A stretch of DNA of 48,871 bases from a virus. Positions 16,437 through 23,411 of this stretch are shown here, in pieces. Each line of letters begins with the position of its first letter. The first letter of the stretch is position 1. The notes under the pieces were generated by a model, which did not search any database, was not told the origin of the DNA, and was given only the letters and a program-made list of their open reading frames with translations. The stretch lies in IMG/VR virus record IMGVR_UViG_3300033388_007161, positions 1-48,871 of that record; one strand, written 5' to 3'. Made by a program: the position numbers and the translations under genes.

Positions 16437-16700
16437 TTAAAACAACAACATCAATAGCTTTGAAGCCATGTCTCTTATATCTGGGTTTGAAATAATCAAT
16501 AAAACTACAATTGCTATCAAGATTTTATATAGCTTCTTGATTCTACTTTCCAAATCCAATTGCCTCTTTTCAAGACAGTGCAAATCGTTCGTCGCCATCA
16601 TAAATACCATTGTGGCTAGAGTTTCGACCTTCTCTTTTATTGTCCTAGCTGACTTGATTTGCTCGATTAGCTCTTTGTATTTGTATTTATCTCCATTCAT
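16437..16700 (-). CDS. Small membrane protein resembling XhlA-type holin partner
   Basis: This 87-residue protein has a helical, charged N-terminal two thirds (about 1-55, likely coiled coil with LEKRQLDLESRIKKL) followed by one strongly hydrophobic helix (ILIAIVVLLIISNP) and a short tail. This resembles the hemolysin XhlA-like family found in lysis cassettes. It neighbours other membrane proteins and is about 2 kb from the endolysin gene. No catalytic role is expected. Confidence 0.6.
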   Translation of the reverse strand: MNGDKYKYKELIEQIKSARTIKEKVETLATMVFMMATNDLHCLEKRQLDLESRIKKLYKILIAIVVLLIISNPDIRDMASKLLMLLF

Positions 16701-16773
16701 CTCGGTTTCCCCCGTGAATACTTGTGTTTACTTTTGCGTTAATTTTTGCGTTAACTGTGGGAATACTATTCTC

Positions 16774-17478
16774 TTAAAATTTCAGATTCAGTCCCACATA
16801 TGGCGAAGACTCTATAAAATTATACCCCCCAACAAGACTGAATCGAAATGAAACTTTCGAGCTGGAGAGCTCCCACCATTTAAATTTTAAGCTCAATCCG
16901 ACTAGGTAATCGGAAATTGATTTTTCCTGTATTCCAACCCCCACTTCAGAACCAAAATAAAACCGCCATATACGGAAATAATCCAGCGAAAGACAATGAT
17001 AAATCCTATTGCTGTAAACCAGTGAATAGCCAAATTTAAAATCAAAGCTGGCAATCGGCGGTTTCCATTCAGTAACAGAAATCTCAGTTTTGTTATCAGC
17101 TATCGCATAAAAATTATCTTTTTTGTCTACCACGAGCGTTGTTTTTATTTCCTGGCCTTCTGGTGTTTCAGTTTTTATTTCAACCGTTCTCTTTACCAGC
17201 TTAGGATGAACAGGCAATTTCTTCTTTTCTACGGGTGGCTTGTCGGGCGTAATCGGAGTCTTGATTACCGGTGGCCTGTAAGTTTTCTTCTCAACTTTTT
17301 GTGCAGTATGACTGCCAATAAGTTCGACTTTTTGTGCATTGTATTGCTCATATGAGCGTTTTTTATTGCACTTCTGAATATTTATAACCATCCATATTAG
17401 AGCTATCACCAGAATCAACAACAATCCTGACCGCAGCACTTTGCTTATGGCAGTCAGGATTTCAGCAAATCTATTCAT
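16774..17478 (-). CDS. Inner-membrane anchored protein with beta-barrel-like C terminus (spanin candidate)
   Basis: This 234-residue protein has a basic N terminus and one transmembrane helix (about 16-34), then a lysine/proline-rich linker (about 60-100) and a C-terminal region of alternating hydrophobic strands (FGYSLVYSNR, FYFGSEVGVGI, SFRFSLVGGY) ending in a terminal phenylalanine, as in outer-membrane proteins. A protein tied to the inner membrane that reaches the outer membrane would suit a spanin in a two-membrane host. The structured RNA lies directly upstream of its start. Confidence 0.6.
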   Translation of the reverse strand: MNRFAEILTAISKVLRSGLLLILVIALIWMVINIQKCNKKRSYEQYNAQKVELIGSHTAQKVEKKTYRPPVIKTPITPDKPPVEKKKLPVHPKLVKRTVEIKTETPEGQEIKTTLVVDKKDNFYAIADNKTEISVTEWKPPIASFDFKFGYSLVYSNRIYHCLSLDYFRIWRFYFGSEVGVGIQEKSISDYLVGLSLKFKWWELSSSKVSFRFSLVGGYNFIESSPYVGLNLKF

Positions 17479-17748
17479 GTTTTAAATCATTTTGCGGAAT
17501 TTAATCATCTGAGTTGAAGAAATCTTTTTGGGTTAAATACGTGGGGCCCAACCTTTACCCGAATGGTGTCTGGCTAGCTCTGAACAGCCACAACAATTGA
17601 ACTAATCAACAATAAGGCTATTCAGCAGTCACCATTCTAAATGATTGAGCCCCAAACCCATGGGTAAATGGTATTCACGATAGCTCCAAAAAGCTAAAGG
17701 TAAGCCACTAGCCATAAATTTCGTCTATTATCTTTTTTATCATATTGA
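17479..17748 (-). ncRNA. Novel structured RNA candidate, minus strand
   Basis: This 270-base gene-free region carries a long nested arm: GGGGCCCAA 17543-17551 with 17645-17653, GAATGGTG 17561-17568 with 17630-17637, and CTGAACAGCC 17580-17589 with 17616-17625. The only two non-Watson-Crick positions are G.U on the minus strand but C.A on the plus, so the RNA is read leftward. Two further 7-bp pairings cross these stems: TTTACCC 17554-17560 with 17662-17668 and TGGCTAG 17571-17577 with 17708-17714, suggesting pseudoknots. A small hairpin TAGCT/AGCTA lies at 17681-17696. No known RNA family, T-run or open frame was recognised. It could be a free RNA or a leader of the membrane protein gene. Confidence 0.65.
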
Positions 17749-18522
17749 TCATGGTTTAATAATACAATAATTTTGCTCCCGGTTGTCTACCCGCCCCGTG
17801 GTGCTTCCCTTGAAATTCACCATGATAAACTCATTCACCGCTGGGGGTTTCGCTTTTTCCTCAGCATAACTATCATGCCATCGGAGTGCTGAACCGGTGA
17901 TATAGTCATATCCAATATGTTCTATAACACCTTTTTTCCCGGTGTCAAACCATTGAACGGGGATCCGGGATGTAATATGAAAATGCCCTGAAAAAATAGC
18001 ATCAGCCGTGGGAACTATTTTTCGCAACTGATTTGCCTTATTTACTTTCCCCCCGGTTGTCCAGCCTCCACCGTAATTGTGATGAAAATAACATTTGAAT
18101 GATTTAGGTCTATGAGAATTGAGAATCAGGTCAGCATAACAGCTATAACCCTTGTAAGGAATCATGAGTCGGCTGGCAATGATTTGCTCGGGAATCAGTC
18201 CAACTACTCGCATTGTCCTCTGCTCATGGTTTCCAGCTATGAGAAAAAGAGCTTTATCTTTTATTGGCTCCAGTAGTTCAACAAGGTCTTCGATTTGTTC
18301 TTCCGGGGGAATGCGTTGGAGATAAACATCTGACTTCGACCCGATTATCGCATTTTCCATCAAATCGCCCATTCCTACCCACCAGCCAATCGGATCATTC
18401 TTAATAATTTTAATCGTTTTTCGAATAAATTCTACATCACATTGGCGGCTTCCATAATGAAAGTCACCAATGGGATAAAGGTTGATTTCTGGAGTTTCGA
18501 AATATTTTCTAAAATATTTCAT
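17749..18522 (-). CDS. Calcineurin-like metallophosphoesterase
   Basis: This 257-residue protein has the complete metal-binding signature: GDFHYG (19-24), GDLMEN (52-57), GNHEQR (97-102), HHNYG (147-151) and GHFH (179-182). Such enzymes hydrolyse phosphodiesters in nucleotides, DNA or proteins. In phages they may process nucleic-acid ends or signalling nucleotides. It lies between the endolysin and the structured RNA, with a hairpin in the short upstream spacer. The substrate cannot be told. Confidence 0.88.
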   Translation of the reverse strand: MKYFRKYFETPEINLYPIGDFHYGSRQCDVEFIRKTIKIIKNDPIGWWVGMGDLMENAIIGSKSDVYLQRIPPEEQIEDLVELLEPIKDKALFLIAGNHEQRTMRVVGLIPEQIIASRLMIPYKGYSCYADLILNSHRPKSFKCYFHHNYGGGWTTGGKVNKANQLRKIVPTADAIFSGHFHITSRIPVQWFDTGKKGVIEHIGYDYITGSALRWHDSYAEEKAKPPAVNEFIMVNFKGSTTGRVDNREQNYCIIKP

Positions 18523-18530
18523 TTGCTTTA

Positions 18531-18572
18531 GTGTTGGCCACCACCCGCCTGTGGCTTATCCTTTCTCAACAC
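18531..18572 (-). other. Two-step hairpin between endolysin and phosphoesterase genes
   Basis: GTGTTG 18531-18536 pairs with CAACAC 18567-18572, and inside it GCCAC 18537-18541 pairs with GTGGC 18551-18555. There is no T-run, so it is not a standard terminator. It may protect or process the messenger in the 66-base spacer. Confidence 0.45.
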
Positions 18573-18588
18573 TATTGACCCGCCTCTT

Positions 18589-18948
18589 TTAATATTCAAA
18601 GTGATAGCAGTCATAAAATTTTGTTTTTCCCTCTTTATACCAATCTCCGCCCCAAGTTCCACCTAACTTTTTCCATAAGTCGCCTAAAATTTCATATTCT
18701 AATATTCCTTCCCAAATCGGATTGTTGTCTTCGTCTATAATTACAATGTCCATCGCCCGCCAAAGCTGATGTTTTGAAATTTTTTTTCGACCATCACAAA
18801 GTGACTTGCCAGCTTTGAATCGCTTTTCTTGTTCCTTTGCAGTTCGATAAAACGATGTGGGGACAAAATGTATTCCATGCATCTCCGCTAAAATAGTAAA
18901 CATGCTAAACTTCAATATGAACTCCCAGCGTCGCCTTGTATTGCTCAT
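18589..18948 (-). CDS. Endolysin, peptidase M15-like (L-Ala-D-Glu or D,D-peptidase)
   Basis: Start chosen at ATG 18948, which overlaps the previous stop (ATGA) and follows a GAGGCG site; an in-frame start at 19044 would extend deep into the upstream gene. The 119-residue product has the zinc site of the M15 family: SKHQLWRAMD with H60 and D67, and YHFEY with H116. The usual glycine of SxHxxGxAxD is tryptophan here. It cuts peptide cross-links of murein at lysis. It has no signal peptide, so release needs a holin. Confidence 0.82.
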   Translation of the reverse strand: MSNTRRRWEFILKFSMFTILAEMHGIHFVPTSFYRTAKEQEKRFKAGKSLCDGRKKISKHQLWRAMDIVIIDEDNNPIWEGILEYEILGDLWKKLGGTWGGDWYKEGKTKFYDCYHFEY

Positions 18949-19133
18949 CTCTTTCGCCTCATCTCCCGAAGTTCCTGCCGTGTAATTTTGGGTGGCCAAT
19001 TCTCCAATGGTTTCCCAAAAAGAACCGCCTGGCAATATCCGCATATAAAAGTATCCTCATCTATTTTGATGGCATGTTCTCTCAGAATCTCGCCTTTGCA
19101 ACGAATGCAAATAACGGTCTTTTGGTTTCCCAT
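18945..19133 (-). CDS. Small double-CxxC zinc-ribbon protein
   Basis: The product from ATG 19133 (MGNQKTVICIRC) is about 62 residues with CIRC and CGYC pairs, a compact zinc ribbon, then a basic arginine-rich tail. Starts further upstream (to 19175) are in frame but overlap the promoter-like -10 element at 19150-19155. It is the first gene after the putative late promoter and may regulate expression or DNA binding. ATGA overlap links it to the endolysin. Confidence 0.65.
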   Translation of the reverse strand: MGNQKTVICIRCKGEILREHAIKIDEDTFICGYCQAVLFGKPLENWPPKITRQELREMRRKR

Positions 19134-19149
19134 CATCAACCCTATGTAT

Positions 19150-19241
19150 ATTATAACACGGGTTTTGATTCTCAAAATTGGGAATATGAAAAATTGAGAT
19201 GAAATTTGTATATATGAAACGAAATTTTGGGTATTTCATAT
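19150..19241 (-). promoter_or_regulatory. Candidate late promoter and operator region
   Basis: The 110-base gap between 19176 and 19285 splits the small-gene cluster from the lysis and packaging genes. The minus strand has TATAAT at 19155-19150 with only a weak -35 about 17 bases upstream. Around it are an inverted repeat TTTTGA/TCAAAA and three copies of ATATGAAA (19184-19191, 19212-19219, and inverted at 19234-19241). Weak -35 plus repeats suggests activator control. Confidence 0.4.
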
Positions 19242-19285
19242 TAAATCGTGGGTATTTTGATGTAGATTTTCTTGACATCCCATTT

Positions 19286-19645
19286 TTACCTGATGATTTT
19301 TTGAAGTTCATCACTAATCCGCTGGTTTGGCTCGTTATAAAATAGCTTGTATCTTTCCTTTGGTTCTCTCGCCCATGGGTTCTGAGAATCCCATACCCAA
19401 ATCTCAATAACACAGGGCGAATCATTTGGAGCCTCATTGAAATACAAAAGACTTTTTAATTCTTCTTCTGTTATGAAATCCCATACAGATTTGATTATTC
19501 GATATATCCCTTTGTCAAATCCATGAGCGGTTGCAATTTTGGCCAACTTTCCCTCCGCCGATCCGCACCAGCAGGATTCTTTATTCAATCTCTTGATTGT
19601 TTTTTCAACCAATGACCGCTCTTTTCTTTTTATCACTTCTTCCAT
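19286..19645 (-). CDS. 119-aa protein, unknown function
   Basis: The product has a basic helical N terminus, a CWCGSAEG segment near residue 25, and a central ITEEELKSLLYFNEAP, ending in a helix. The cysteine pair could bind metal with partners, but there is only one. GGAGGA lies before ATG 19645, which overlaps the previous gene. It is the last gene before the putative late promoter. No family recognised. Confidence 0.65.
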   Translation of the reverse strand: MEEVIKRKERSLVEKTIKRLNKESCWCGSAEGKLAKIATAHGFDKGIYRIIKSVWDFITEEELKSLLYFNEAPNDSPCVIEIWVWDSQNPWAREPKERYKLFYNEPNQRISDELQKIIR

Positions 19646-19911
19646 TTGTCCTCCTTTTCTATTTTTTTGTAAACTAACTCTTTTAATTTTACAAACATCT
19701 CTTTCAGACTGTCGTTTAGATTTTTTTCTAACATATCCCAGGCCAATCCTGACAATGGCTCATGTTTCAAAAAATTTTTTGTCAAAACACCACTTGCTCT
19801 TCCGGTTGGATTGTCTTCATCTTGATAAATTATACGAAATAAAAATTCTTGATCGTCTTCCTCAACTTCAATTGTAATCAGGGCAATTAATTTTTTCTTT
19901 CTATTTTTCAT
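19633..19911 (-). CDS. 92-aa acidic/basic small protein, unknown
   Basis: The N-terminal half has two beta strands (KLIALITIEVEED, FLFRIIYQD), followed by a helical C-terminal half rich in lysine and glutamate. It overlaps both neighbours by a few bases, as expected for a compact phage early operon. No motif is recognised. Confidence 0.6.
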   Translation of the reverse strand: MKNRKKKLIALITIEVEEDDQEFLFRIIYQDEDNPTGRASGVLTKNFLKHEPLSGLAWDMLEKNLNDSLKEMFVKLKELVYKKIEKEDKWKK

Positions 19912-20126
19912 TTCCCCTCTATCTTTCTTTCATCCTTATCCTTTTCATAAATGGTAAAGCTAAATTTTGTTTCGCCATTTTTAATAAATTCCCACCAACC
20001 ATTAACAAAAATATTATCTCCCCCAGTTTTTATCTCAACTTCGATTATCTCATCTGCATTTTTTATTCGCTTTATTATTAGTGGCAAAATTTTGGTCTTT
20101 ATCTCTTTTGTTGTTAATTCATTCAT
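19908..20126 (-). CDS. 72-aa small protein, unknown
   Basis: A helical N terminus (MNELTTKEIKTKILPLIIKR) is followed by beta strands IIEVEIKTGG and WWEFIKNGETKFSFTIYE. Overlap ATGA-style with both neighbours supports it. There is no recognised domain. Confidence 0.6.
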   Translation of the reverse strand: MNELTTKEIKTKILPLIIKRIKNADEIIEVEIKTGGDNIFVNGWWEFIKNGETKFSFTIYEKDKDERKIEGK

Positions 20127-20311
20127 TTCTTTTTCCTCCCCACATAATCAGCACACCAAAAATAAGTGATTCCTGGTGCATTGTATTGTCCCGAACATCC
20201 ATTTCCAAGATACTGACATTTTTTACATTGCTCAAGAAAACCATATTCAAAAAATTTTTCCTCGATTTCCTCATAAACTTTCTTCTTATCCATAGATAAG
20301 ACGAGTCTCAT
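20123..20311 (-). CDS. 62-aa cysteine-rich small protein
   Basis: Contains CKKCQYLGNGC and a further cysteine in YFWCADY, four cysteines likely to bind zinc. AGGAGGG six bases upstream supports ATG 20311. It shares its CxxC...C layout with the next upstream gene, suggesting a small family of phage cysteine proteins. Function unknown. Confidence 0.65.
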   Translation of the reverse strand: MRLVLSMDKKKVYEEIEEKFFEYGFLEQCKKCQYLGNGCSGQYNAPGITYFWCADYVGRKKK

Positions 20312-20312
20312 C

Positions 20313-20657
20313 TTAACCCTCCTGATTATTTTCTTTCTTTTTAGGCAAAAGGCTCTTCAAAAACTCTAATTCTTCTTGAGCAAGTCTTTTGCATTCAGGA
20401 CATTTAATAATATAACCCATTATTTTTGACCCGTAAAAGTGTTCATCTTTTTGATGATTTATCCAATCATCATATGGAGTATCATAACAAGCCGTAATTC
20501 CTGTCTCAAAAAAAACAGGACAACCCCTACAACCTCTTTCCATAAACAACTGGCACAATGCACAATTAGAAGAACCTTGGTCTTCTCCCTTTCCCGCAAC
20601 TATCTTTTCCCATTTTTCGATTGATTTTCTTAAGGCTTCTAGGGTTTTTTTATCCAT
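20313..20657 (-). CDS. Cysteine-rich conserved-type phage protein
   Basis: Start set at ATG 20657, three bases beyond the previous stop; an earlier in-frame ATG at 20696 overlaps that gene. About 114 residues. The core CALCQLFMERGCRGCPVFFE, then TACYDTPYDDW, is a pattern seen in many phage proteins of unknown role. A later CPEC pair completes a probable double metal site. The C terminus is lysine-rich. Confidence 0.7.
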   Translation of the reverse strand: MDKKTLEALRKSIEKWEKIVAGKGEDQGSSNCALCQLFMERGCRGCPVFFETGITACYDTPYDDWINHQKDEHFYGSKIMGYIIKCPECKRLAQEELEFLKSLLPKKKENNQEG

Positions 20658-20659
20658 TT

Positions 20660-20848
20660 TTAACCATACTCCCTTAATATTTTGTATGTTTCCCATAATT
20701 TATTTAATGCCCCTCGTCTTTCATGTTGAATAATATCCAGTTCATGTCTTTCACAGGGATTATGATCAATTTTTTCCCAAGGAGCTATACAACCTCTTTT
20801 TTCATTCCAGTATTGACATCTAATTGGGATATAACATCTAGTGGACAT
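20660..20848 (-). CDS. 62-aa cysteine-containing small protein
   Basis: ATG 20848 is five bases after GGAGG (a second ATG at 20851 is too close). The product has cysteines at TRCYIPIRC, RGCIAPW and NPCERHE, four in 35 residues, and a helical C terminus. Likely a small zinc-stabilised protein. Unknown. Confidence 0.62.
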   Translation of the reverse strand: MSTRCYIPIRCQYWNEKRGCIAPWEKIDHNPCERHELDIIQHERRGALNKLWETYKILREYG

Positions 20849-21038
20849 CATTTCCTCCTTCTTGTTTCTTTACTAAAATTTGAAGAAAATAGGTTCCATC
20901 ACAAACAATACCCACGGGTATAAGCCCTTGTTCTTCAAGCTTCTCAAAAAATTCTTTTAATGGACTATAAATATAATAACATCCATCCGTCTTTTCGCCT
21001 TCCCAACCATCAATCCAAAAAACTTTTTCTTCACCCAT
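20838..21038 (-). CDS. 66-aa small protein, unknown
   Basis: AAAGGAGG lies four bases before ATG 21038. The product is mixed alpha/beta, with WIDGWEGEKTDG, a helix FFEKLEEQGL and a C-terminal strand GTYFLQILVKKQ. Overlaps neighbours by about ten bases. No family recognised. Confidence 0.6.
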   Translation of the reverse strand: MGEEKVFWIDGWEGEKTDGCYYIYSPLKEFFEKLEEQGLIPVGIVCDGTYFLQILVKKQEGGNDVH

Positions 21039-21102
21039 TTTGCCTCCTTTTAATCTTTTTTTTAATTGCTTTTAGCCATTGCCCTTTTTCGTATTTAATC
21101 AT
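21031..21102 (-). CDS. 23-aa basic peptide
   Basis: This short frame reads MIKYEKGQWLKAIKKKIKRR and three more residues. AAGAGG precedes ATG 21102. It overlaps the end of the P-loop gene and the start of the next gene, filling the gap between them. Too short for certainty. It could be a coupling leader peptide. Confidence 0.35.
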   Translation of the reverse strand: MIKYEKGQWLKAIKKKIKRRQNG

Positions 21103-21415
21103 TTTTTTCCTCTTCTTGTATTTTTTTATTTGATGTTAGCGTAATAGCCGCAATAGGAACAGTAGAAATATACTGCACGAGCAAATCTGCATTATCAATA
21201 TATATCTTTTCAACGCCTGTTCCATGGTAAAGTTTTAACAGAAATTCTTCAAAAGTCAATGGAAAGGGGATATTGTATCCAAGCTTTTTTGCCTGTCTAT
21301 GAACTCGGACAGCTTCTTTATAACTATGACATACAATATATCCACCATATTTGGCGCACTCTTGGATAAGCCATGTAGTTTTTCCTGATTGTCTTGGGGC
21401 ACACAAAATTTTCAT
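21095..21415 (-). CDS. Mini P-loop NTPase
   Basis: This 106-residue protein has a Walker A motif APRQSGKTT at residues 6-14 and a Walker B-like VEKIYIDNADLL near 68-79. It resembles the ATPase half of a helicase or terminase cut down to a minimum, a type known in several phages. The lack of further helicase motifs makes motor activity unlikely. A nucleotide-sensing or remodelling role is possible. Confidence 0.72.
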   Translation of the reverse strand: MKILCAPRQSGKTTWLIQECAKYGGYIVCHSYKEAVRVHRQAKKLGYNIPFPLTFEEFLLKLYHGTGVEKIYIDNADLLVQYISTVPIAAITLTSNKKIQEEEKND

Positions 21416-21807
21416 TTCATTTCCTCCTTTTCTATTTTCTCTAAAAATTTTTGTGCTTTTTTATCGTTGTCAGGAGCCTGCCAGCGATCAGAGTAGCACA
21501 ACTCCCGGATTGCTTTTCGACAATCTTCCAGTGCCTTTAAATATCCCCGATGCCAATATAGAGCCTCTCGGCTTCTCAACTTTTTTGCCAACCGGATATT
21601 CTCAATCGTCCAAGTTATTTCTTTCCGCCATTTATCTTTCAGTTTTATAAGTTTTCTACGGACGGCCAGCCATTTGAAAATTCCTCGTCGAAGAAGACTA
21701 TCATAAATCGCTTCTTCCGGTATTCCATATTGGCAGAGGTCTTGAACCACCAATGAAGGTCTATTTTGTTTCTCCTGCCAAAGCATGACTTTGTCTATGC
21801 TTTTCAT
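21412..21807 (-). CDS. 131-aa helical, basic protein, unknown
   Basis: Mostly helical and rich in lysine, arginine and tryptophan. It has a possible winged-helix-like N terminus (LVVQDLCQYGIPEEAIYDSL) and a central REALYWHRGYLKALEDCRKA. GGAGAGAG precedes ATG 21807. It overlaps the P-loop gene by ATGA. No family is recognised. Confidence 0.65.
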   Translation of the reverse strand: MKSIDKVMLWQEKQNRPSLVVQDLCQYGIPEEAIYDSLLRRGIFKWLAVRRKLIKLKDKWRKEITWTIENIRLAKKLRSREALYWHRGYLKALEDCRKAIRELCYSDRWQAPDNDKKAQKFLEKIEKEEMK

Positions 21808-21866
21808 TTTACTCTCTCCATTTTTCTCCTTTTAATTCCCACCCCGATCCCACAAGACCTGAAAAA

Positions 21867-22208
21867 TCATGGTGATTCTTTTTTGAAATCCACTCGGAAT
21901 AAAATACCCATAATCAAAGTTAGTACCGCAATAATGGCTTCCACAGGAAGATTCAGCCCGAATTGTTCATTCAAAGCCCCAATCAAAACCGAAATGAACG
22001 CCAGCCAGAATTTCGGGTCTTTGAACCGCCCCACCTGTGCTACAACTCGCTTGAAGTCCAGCTTCGCCTCAAAAAGCACATAAAGAACTACTACTGAAAG
22101 TCCGGCCATAACTGCTTGAGCATCCAGATTTAGCCCGAATTCTTCAGAGAAAAATGTTAGGATAGCTGTTATCACCCCGATAACAGCCAAAAGTGTTTTG
22201 CGACTCAT
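21867..22208 (-). CDS. Holin candidate with internal duplication
   Basis: This 113-residue protein has three to four hydrophobic helices. The halves repeat each other: EEFGLNLDAQAVMAGLSVVV then LFEAKLDFKR, and NEQFGLNLPVEAIIAVLTLI then LFRVDFKK. The pattern, size and short polar C terminus fit a holin-like membrane pore. GGAGG lies close to its ATG, and the start overlaps the previous membrane gene. Role inferred from topology. Confidence 0.65.
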   Translation of the reverse strand: MSRKTLLAVIGVITAILTFFSEEFGLNLDAQAVMAGLSVVVLYVLFEAKLDFKRVVAQVGRFKDPKFWLAFISVLIGALNEQFGLNLPVEAIIAVLTLIMGILFRVDFKKESP

Positions 22209-22507
22209 GAGTCACCTCCTTTTTTAATTTTTGTTTTTTTCTTTTCAAAGAATGTATTAATAAGGACAAAACTCCCCTCTAATCCCAAAAGAACCAGGCA
22301 GATTCCCGAAGATATTCCAACTATATCTTTTTGATTAATCTTTTCTATTGTTAATTGGACTCCTAATTTTAGGCTTGTGAAAATTCCTGTCAGCATTATT
22401 ACAAGACAAATTGTTAATATTATAGGTCTTTTCATGATTTCTTGAATTATACTATTTACAAATTTATCTTTTGCTTCCTTGATTTCTCTTTGTTTCTCAA
22501 TATTCAT
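22205..22507 (-). CDS. Two-helix membrane protein, unknown
   Basis: This 100-residue protein has transmembrane helices at about 27-47 (PIILTICLVIMLTGIF) and 63-85 (VGISSGICLVLLGLEG), with charged ends. Its first 11 residues MNIEKQREIKE resemble the start of the neighbouring gene (MNIEEQRKIKK), and the upstream DNA is alike too. It may belong to the lysis set with the following holin candidate. Confidence 0.65.
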   Translation of the reverse strand: MNIEKQREIKEAKDKFVNSIIQEIMKRPIILTICLVIMLTGIFTSLKLGVQLTIEKINQKDIVGISSGICLVLLGLEGSFVLINTFFEKKKTKIKKGGDS

Positions 22508-23010
22508 TGCTTTAATCCCCCTTGTTTTTCCTTTACTTCCTTCCTCAACTCAAAAAGTACCTTATCCGCGGTAAAAACAAAGCCTCTATCAAATTTAACT
22601 CGATAACTTTTCTTGAAAATTTTCAGAACCTTTCCCCATCCATAAAGAGGACAGAAGACCCTGGAGCCGATTTGAACCTCTTGATCTAGCTTTTCTCTTT
22701 CTTCTTCTCTTACTCTTTCAGCATCACCCCTAACCTTGCTTCCATAAATCCGAATATTTTCAGCCTTTTCTAATAACCTTTTCGCCTCTTCTCGCAATCT
22801 CAAAACTTTATCATGTTGCCTGATGATTTTAGCTCTCATTGGAATATGTCCCGGTTGAGTATTGAAAGCGATGTCATGAATGACATCTTTTGGCCAGGAG
22901 TCTTCAATCTCTTGTACTTGCTTCAATAATCTTTTAGCTTTTGATTCGAGTCGTCTGGCTTTTCTTTCGGCTTTCTCTTTTTTGATTTTTCTCTGTTCTT
23001 CAATGTTCAT
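22504..23010 (-). CDS. Coiled-coil protein with C-terminal beta domain
   Basis: Start at ATG 23010 (MNIEEQRKIKK), following the stop of the previous gene and a GAGG site; a longer in-frame start at 23067 overlaps that gene. About 168 residues: basic helical coiled coil to about 115, then a small barrel with IGSRVFCPLYGWGKVLKI and YRVKFDRGFVF, similar to a Tudor/SH3-like fold. It could bind nucleic acid. Unknown. Confidence 0.65.
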   Translation of the reverse strand: MNIEEQRKIKKEKAERKARRLESKAKRLLKQVQEIEDSWPKDVIHDIAFNTQPGHIPMRAKIIRQHDKVLRLREEAKRLLEKAENIRIYGSKVRGDAERVREEEREKLDQEVQIGSRVFCPLYGWGKVLKIFKKSYRVKFDRGFVFTADKVLFELRKEVKEKQGGLKQ

Positions 23011-23024
23011 CGCTTCAGTCCTCA

Positions 23025-23408
23025 TTACTTTTCTTCCCTTATAATTTCTTCCAATCTCCTTTCCCACCGCTTGAGTCGCTTAATGGATTGTTTACACCAA
23101 GCAGGGTCTCTTTCTTCTCTCAAATCCAAAACATTTTCTCCACATACTAAACAGGAATCCCCCTCAAAAATAAACCACAGACAGAAATAACATGTCGGAT
23201 ATTTCAACCCATCTTCTACCATGATTTTCAAGTCCTTATCATCAAATCCACAGTTTTCATACAGATATGAATCACACAGTTTTTCTGCTTTCTTACATAA
23301 GGGACACTCATACTTAAACTTATCGTTTTTCCCCTCATAATACTCCCTCAGCTTCCTGACCACAGGAAGCCAAAGCTTTGCGTCTTTAGGCGTTAGTTGG
23401 TAGGTCAT
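23025..23408 (-). CDS. Cysteine-rich protein with several CxxC motifs
   Basis: This 127-residue protein has CPLCKKAEKLC, a CGFDD, CYFC and CLVCGENV, at least eight cysteines, then WCKQSIKRLKRWERRL. It probably binds two zinc ions. The N terminus MTYQLTPKDAKLW is repeated in a short frame at 23899-23819, a sign of local duplication. Function unknown. Confidence 0.68.
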   Translation of the reverse strand: MTYQLTPKDAKLWLPVVRKLREYYEGKNDKFKYECPLCKKAEKLCDSYLYENCGFDDKDLKIMVEDGLKYPTCYFCLWFIFEGDSCLVCGENVLDLREERDPAWCKQSIKRLKRWERRLEEIIREEK

Positions 23409-23411
23409 GAT

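Noticed and set aside
17479-17748. IS200/IS605-type transposon end RNA or retron RNA
   Set aside because: No TnpA/TnpB or reverse transcriptase gene is present near it or elsewhere in the window.
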